Positions 62,849 through 64,000 of a DNA stretch of 64,000 nucleotides are shown piece after piece (within the stretch, counting starts at the first letter, position 1; the number at the start of each line of letters is the position of its first letter). The notes beneath the pieces are model-generated. The model was not told where the DNA came from. It ran no database searches and was given only the letters and a program-made list of their open reading frames with translations. The translations under genes were made by a program, and so were the position numbers. Origin of the DNA: CAZWCE01 sp964632505. GTDB taxonomy: Bacteria; Planctomycetota; Planctomycetia; Pirellulales; Thermoguttaceae. The stretch is taken from contig CAZWCE010000004.1 in NCBI GenBank assembly GCA_964632505.1, positions 124,001 to 188,000 of the forward strand. The letters run 5' to 3'.

Positions 62849-63493
62849 CGAACCAGGAACTCCGAAAACGTAGAGAAAGTTGCCATCCGATGGAAAAAAT
62901 GTACCACCCCATTCCTTTTCGGTGGGGGGATGTTCCTTTGATGCGGGCAACGTCCTTGCCGTCACCATGGCGACGATTCCGGGGAATCGCTCATGGTCAT
63001 CCGGCCGGGCCGGCATGCGGAATATCGGAAATCTCCCCCTTTCGAGAAAACAGCTTCGAAAAAGGGAGTGCTTCGTTTCGGAGGATCACTCTAGGCCGGT
63101 TCTTCTTGAACGAGGCGATCCCGTTGGGAAAACGGGAAGTTTGATGACGGACGATCCAAGGCTCGAGGCAAAGGAGCCGACCATCGCGACATCAAGAAGT
63201 GTCATTTGCCGACAGGCACGGTCGGAATACTCAGGAATCCAAAAAACACTTCAAGGTAATGTTTACAAATCCGTGAACGAGAGATCACGACGACTATATT
63301 TTTATACCATTATCGCTTTCCTTTGCCCATTGTCGGGAAATGGTTTTTGGCGGTTTCCCATGAAAAAGGAGCCACTTTTTTCTAAACTTTTCCTTTTAAG
63401 AAAAGTTTTTCGGCCGATCACCCCTTCCCATGAGCGGGAGGCGGTCGGTTCCAATGGAGGGCCAAATAAAAGAAAAGCATTTTTCTGTTTTTT
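62849..63493. other. Intergenic region, AT-rich in part, no gene seen
   Basis: 645 nt. The stretch 63230-63410 is AT-rich. A perfect 9-bp palindrome AAACTTTTC/GAAAAGTTT with plus-strand T-run lies at 63384-63410. No coding frame with a ribosome site was found. Confidence 0.45.
63384..63410 (+). terminator. Terminator-like inverted repeat
   Basis: Perfect 9-bp arms, a 7-nt loop and a T tail on the plus strand. No plus-strand gene precedes it, so its role is unclear. Confidence 0.4.
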
Positions 63494-64000
63494 TTACGCG
63501 ATCGATTCCAAAATGCGGGTCAATTCCTCGTCGGTCAGCTCCCGCGGATTTCCCCGCATGCTGTTCCCTCGGGAACCGGCGACCAGATCGGGAATCTGTT
63601 CGCGCGAAACGCCCACTTCGGAGAGACGCCTCGGCACGCCGATTTTGCGGCAAATCTCCTCGACCCGATCGATCAACCGCTCGACCGCTTCGCGCTGCGG
63701 CACGTTCGGATCCAAGGCCAACAGTCTTCGGGCGAGCTCGGCATATTCGGGACCACAGACCTCGGCATTGGTTTTCAACGTGGTCGGCAACATCAACGCG
63801 CACGCCGCGCCGTGCGGCACTCGGGCATGCACTCCCAGCGCCGGGGCCACCCCGTGGGCCATTCCCAATCCGGCGTTTGCCAGGCAGATGCCGGAAAGCA
63901 TCGCGGCGTGCGCCATCCTTTCGCGGGCCTGGCGGCATCGACCGTCTTCGACGGCTCGTGGAATCGCGCCGAGAGACATCTCCAATCCGTGCCTCGCCAG
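63494..64000 (-). CDS. Iron-containing alcohol dehydrogenase, C-terminal part (5' end beyond window)
   Basis: The frame is open to the right edge; 168 residues are visible. The family metal-binding region is GLGMAHGVAPALGVHARVPHGAACALMLP, with the His pair spacing seen in FucO-type enzymes, followed by helical segments (YAELARRLLALD, VERLIDRVEEICRKIGVPRRLSEVGV) and a typical closing SRGNSMRGNPRELTDEELTRILES. The N-terminal nucleotide domain lies outside. It reduces an aldehyde or oxidises an alcohol, in keeping with fermentation. Confidence 0.9.
   Translation of the reverse strand: MARHGLEMSLGAIPRAVEDGRCRQARERMAHAAMLSGICLANAGLGMAHGVAPALGVHARVPHGAACALMLPTTLKTNAEVCGPEYAELARRLLALDPNVPQREAVERLIDRVEEICRKIGVPRRLSEVGVSREQIPDLVAGSRGNSMRGNPRELTDEELTRILESIA

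Overview
The window looks like a chromosomal segment of an anaerobic, nitrogen-fixing planctomycete-like bacterium (inference). Supporting signs are: large exported proteins with YCF48-type and PQQ-type propellers; a CBM9-like tail; an exported FAD oxidoreductase with carbohydrate-binding modules; a small protein ending in a GLPLWHPEDR-type motif; a lysine-rich histone H1-like protein; a DUF721/DciA gene directly before gyrB; and fermentation-type enzymes (ADP-forming acyl-CoA synthetase, Fe-alcohol dehydrogenase, LarA-like racemase). The DNA is GC-rich with strong third-position bias, which makes long but meaningless antisense reading frames common. I saw no rRNA, tRNA, CRISPR array or insertion sequence.

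Layout. 1-9 kb: an edge-truncated outer-membrane beta-barrel protein, the YCF48/CBM9 protein, a PQQ-propeller protein, a YqgE/AlgH protein and a CPBP membrane protease. 9-19 kb: transketolase, dciA-gyrB, an exported methyltransferase, ribulokinase and a LarA-like racemase. 19-30 kb: ADP-forming acyl-CoA synthetase, an rnpA-yidD-glutaminyl cyclase block, an Nramp-like transporter, thioredoxin reductase, an exported glycosidase-like protein and an RmlD-like protein. 30-38 kb: a coiled-coil protein, a 71-residue protein, YjbQ, a class-B J-protein and a TolC-like lipoprotein.

38-50 kb is the functional core: a minus-strand run nifH-nifI1-nifI2-nifD-nifK-nifE-(63-residue Cys-rich ORF)-nifN-nifB-[2Fe-2S] ferredoxin-nifV-glutamine amidotransferase, with asnB upstream. 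It encodes a molybdenum nitrogenase of the anaerobe type: short NifK, a NifD insertion, and PII-like NifI1/NifI2 between nifH and nifD. It also carries the FeMo-cofactor scaffold (NifEN), precursor synthesis (NifB) and homocitrate synthesis (NifV). nifU, nifS and a nifA activator are not in the window.

52-64 kb: exported FAD oxidoreductase, SMP-30 lactonase, a FlgG-like membrane protein, a LigD phosphoesterase-like protein, a ferredoxin-domain protein, a MoxR ATPase, glyceraldehyde-3-phosphate dehydrogenase, the histone-like protein and a truncated Fe-alcohol dehydrogenase.

Two non-coding signals stand out. One is a family of four ~90-nt intergenic elements (14787, 17560, 55334, 60457) with shared terminal inverted repeats and an internal hairpin whose arms co-vary. 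The other is a candidate structured RNA of about 225 nt (60705-60930) between a good promoter and a terminator, just upstream of gap.
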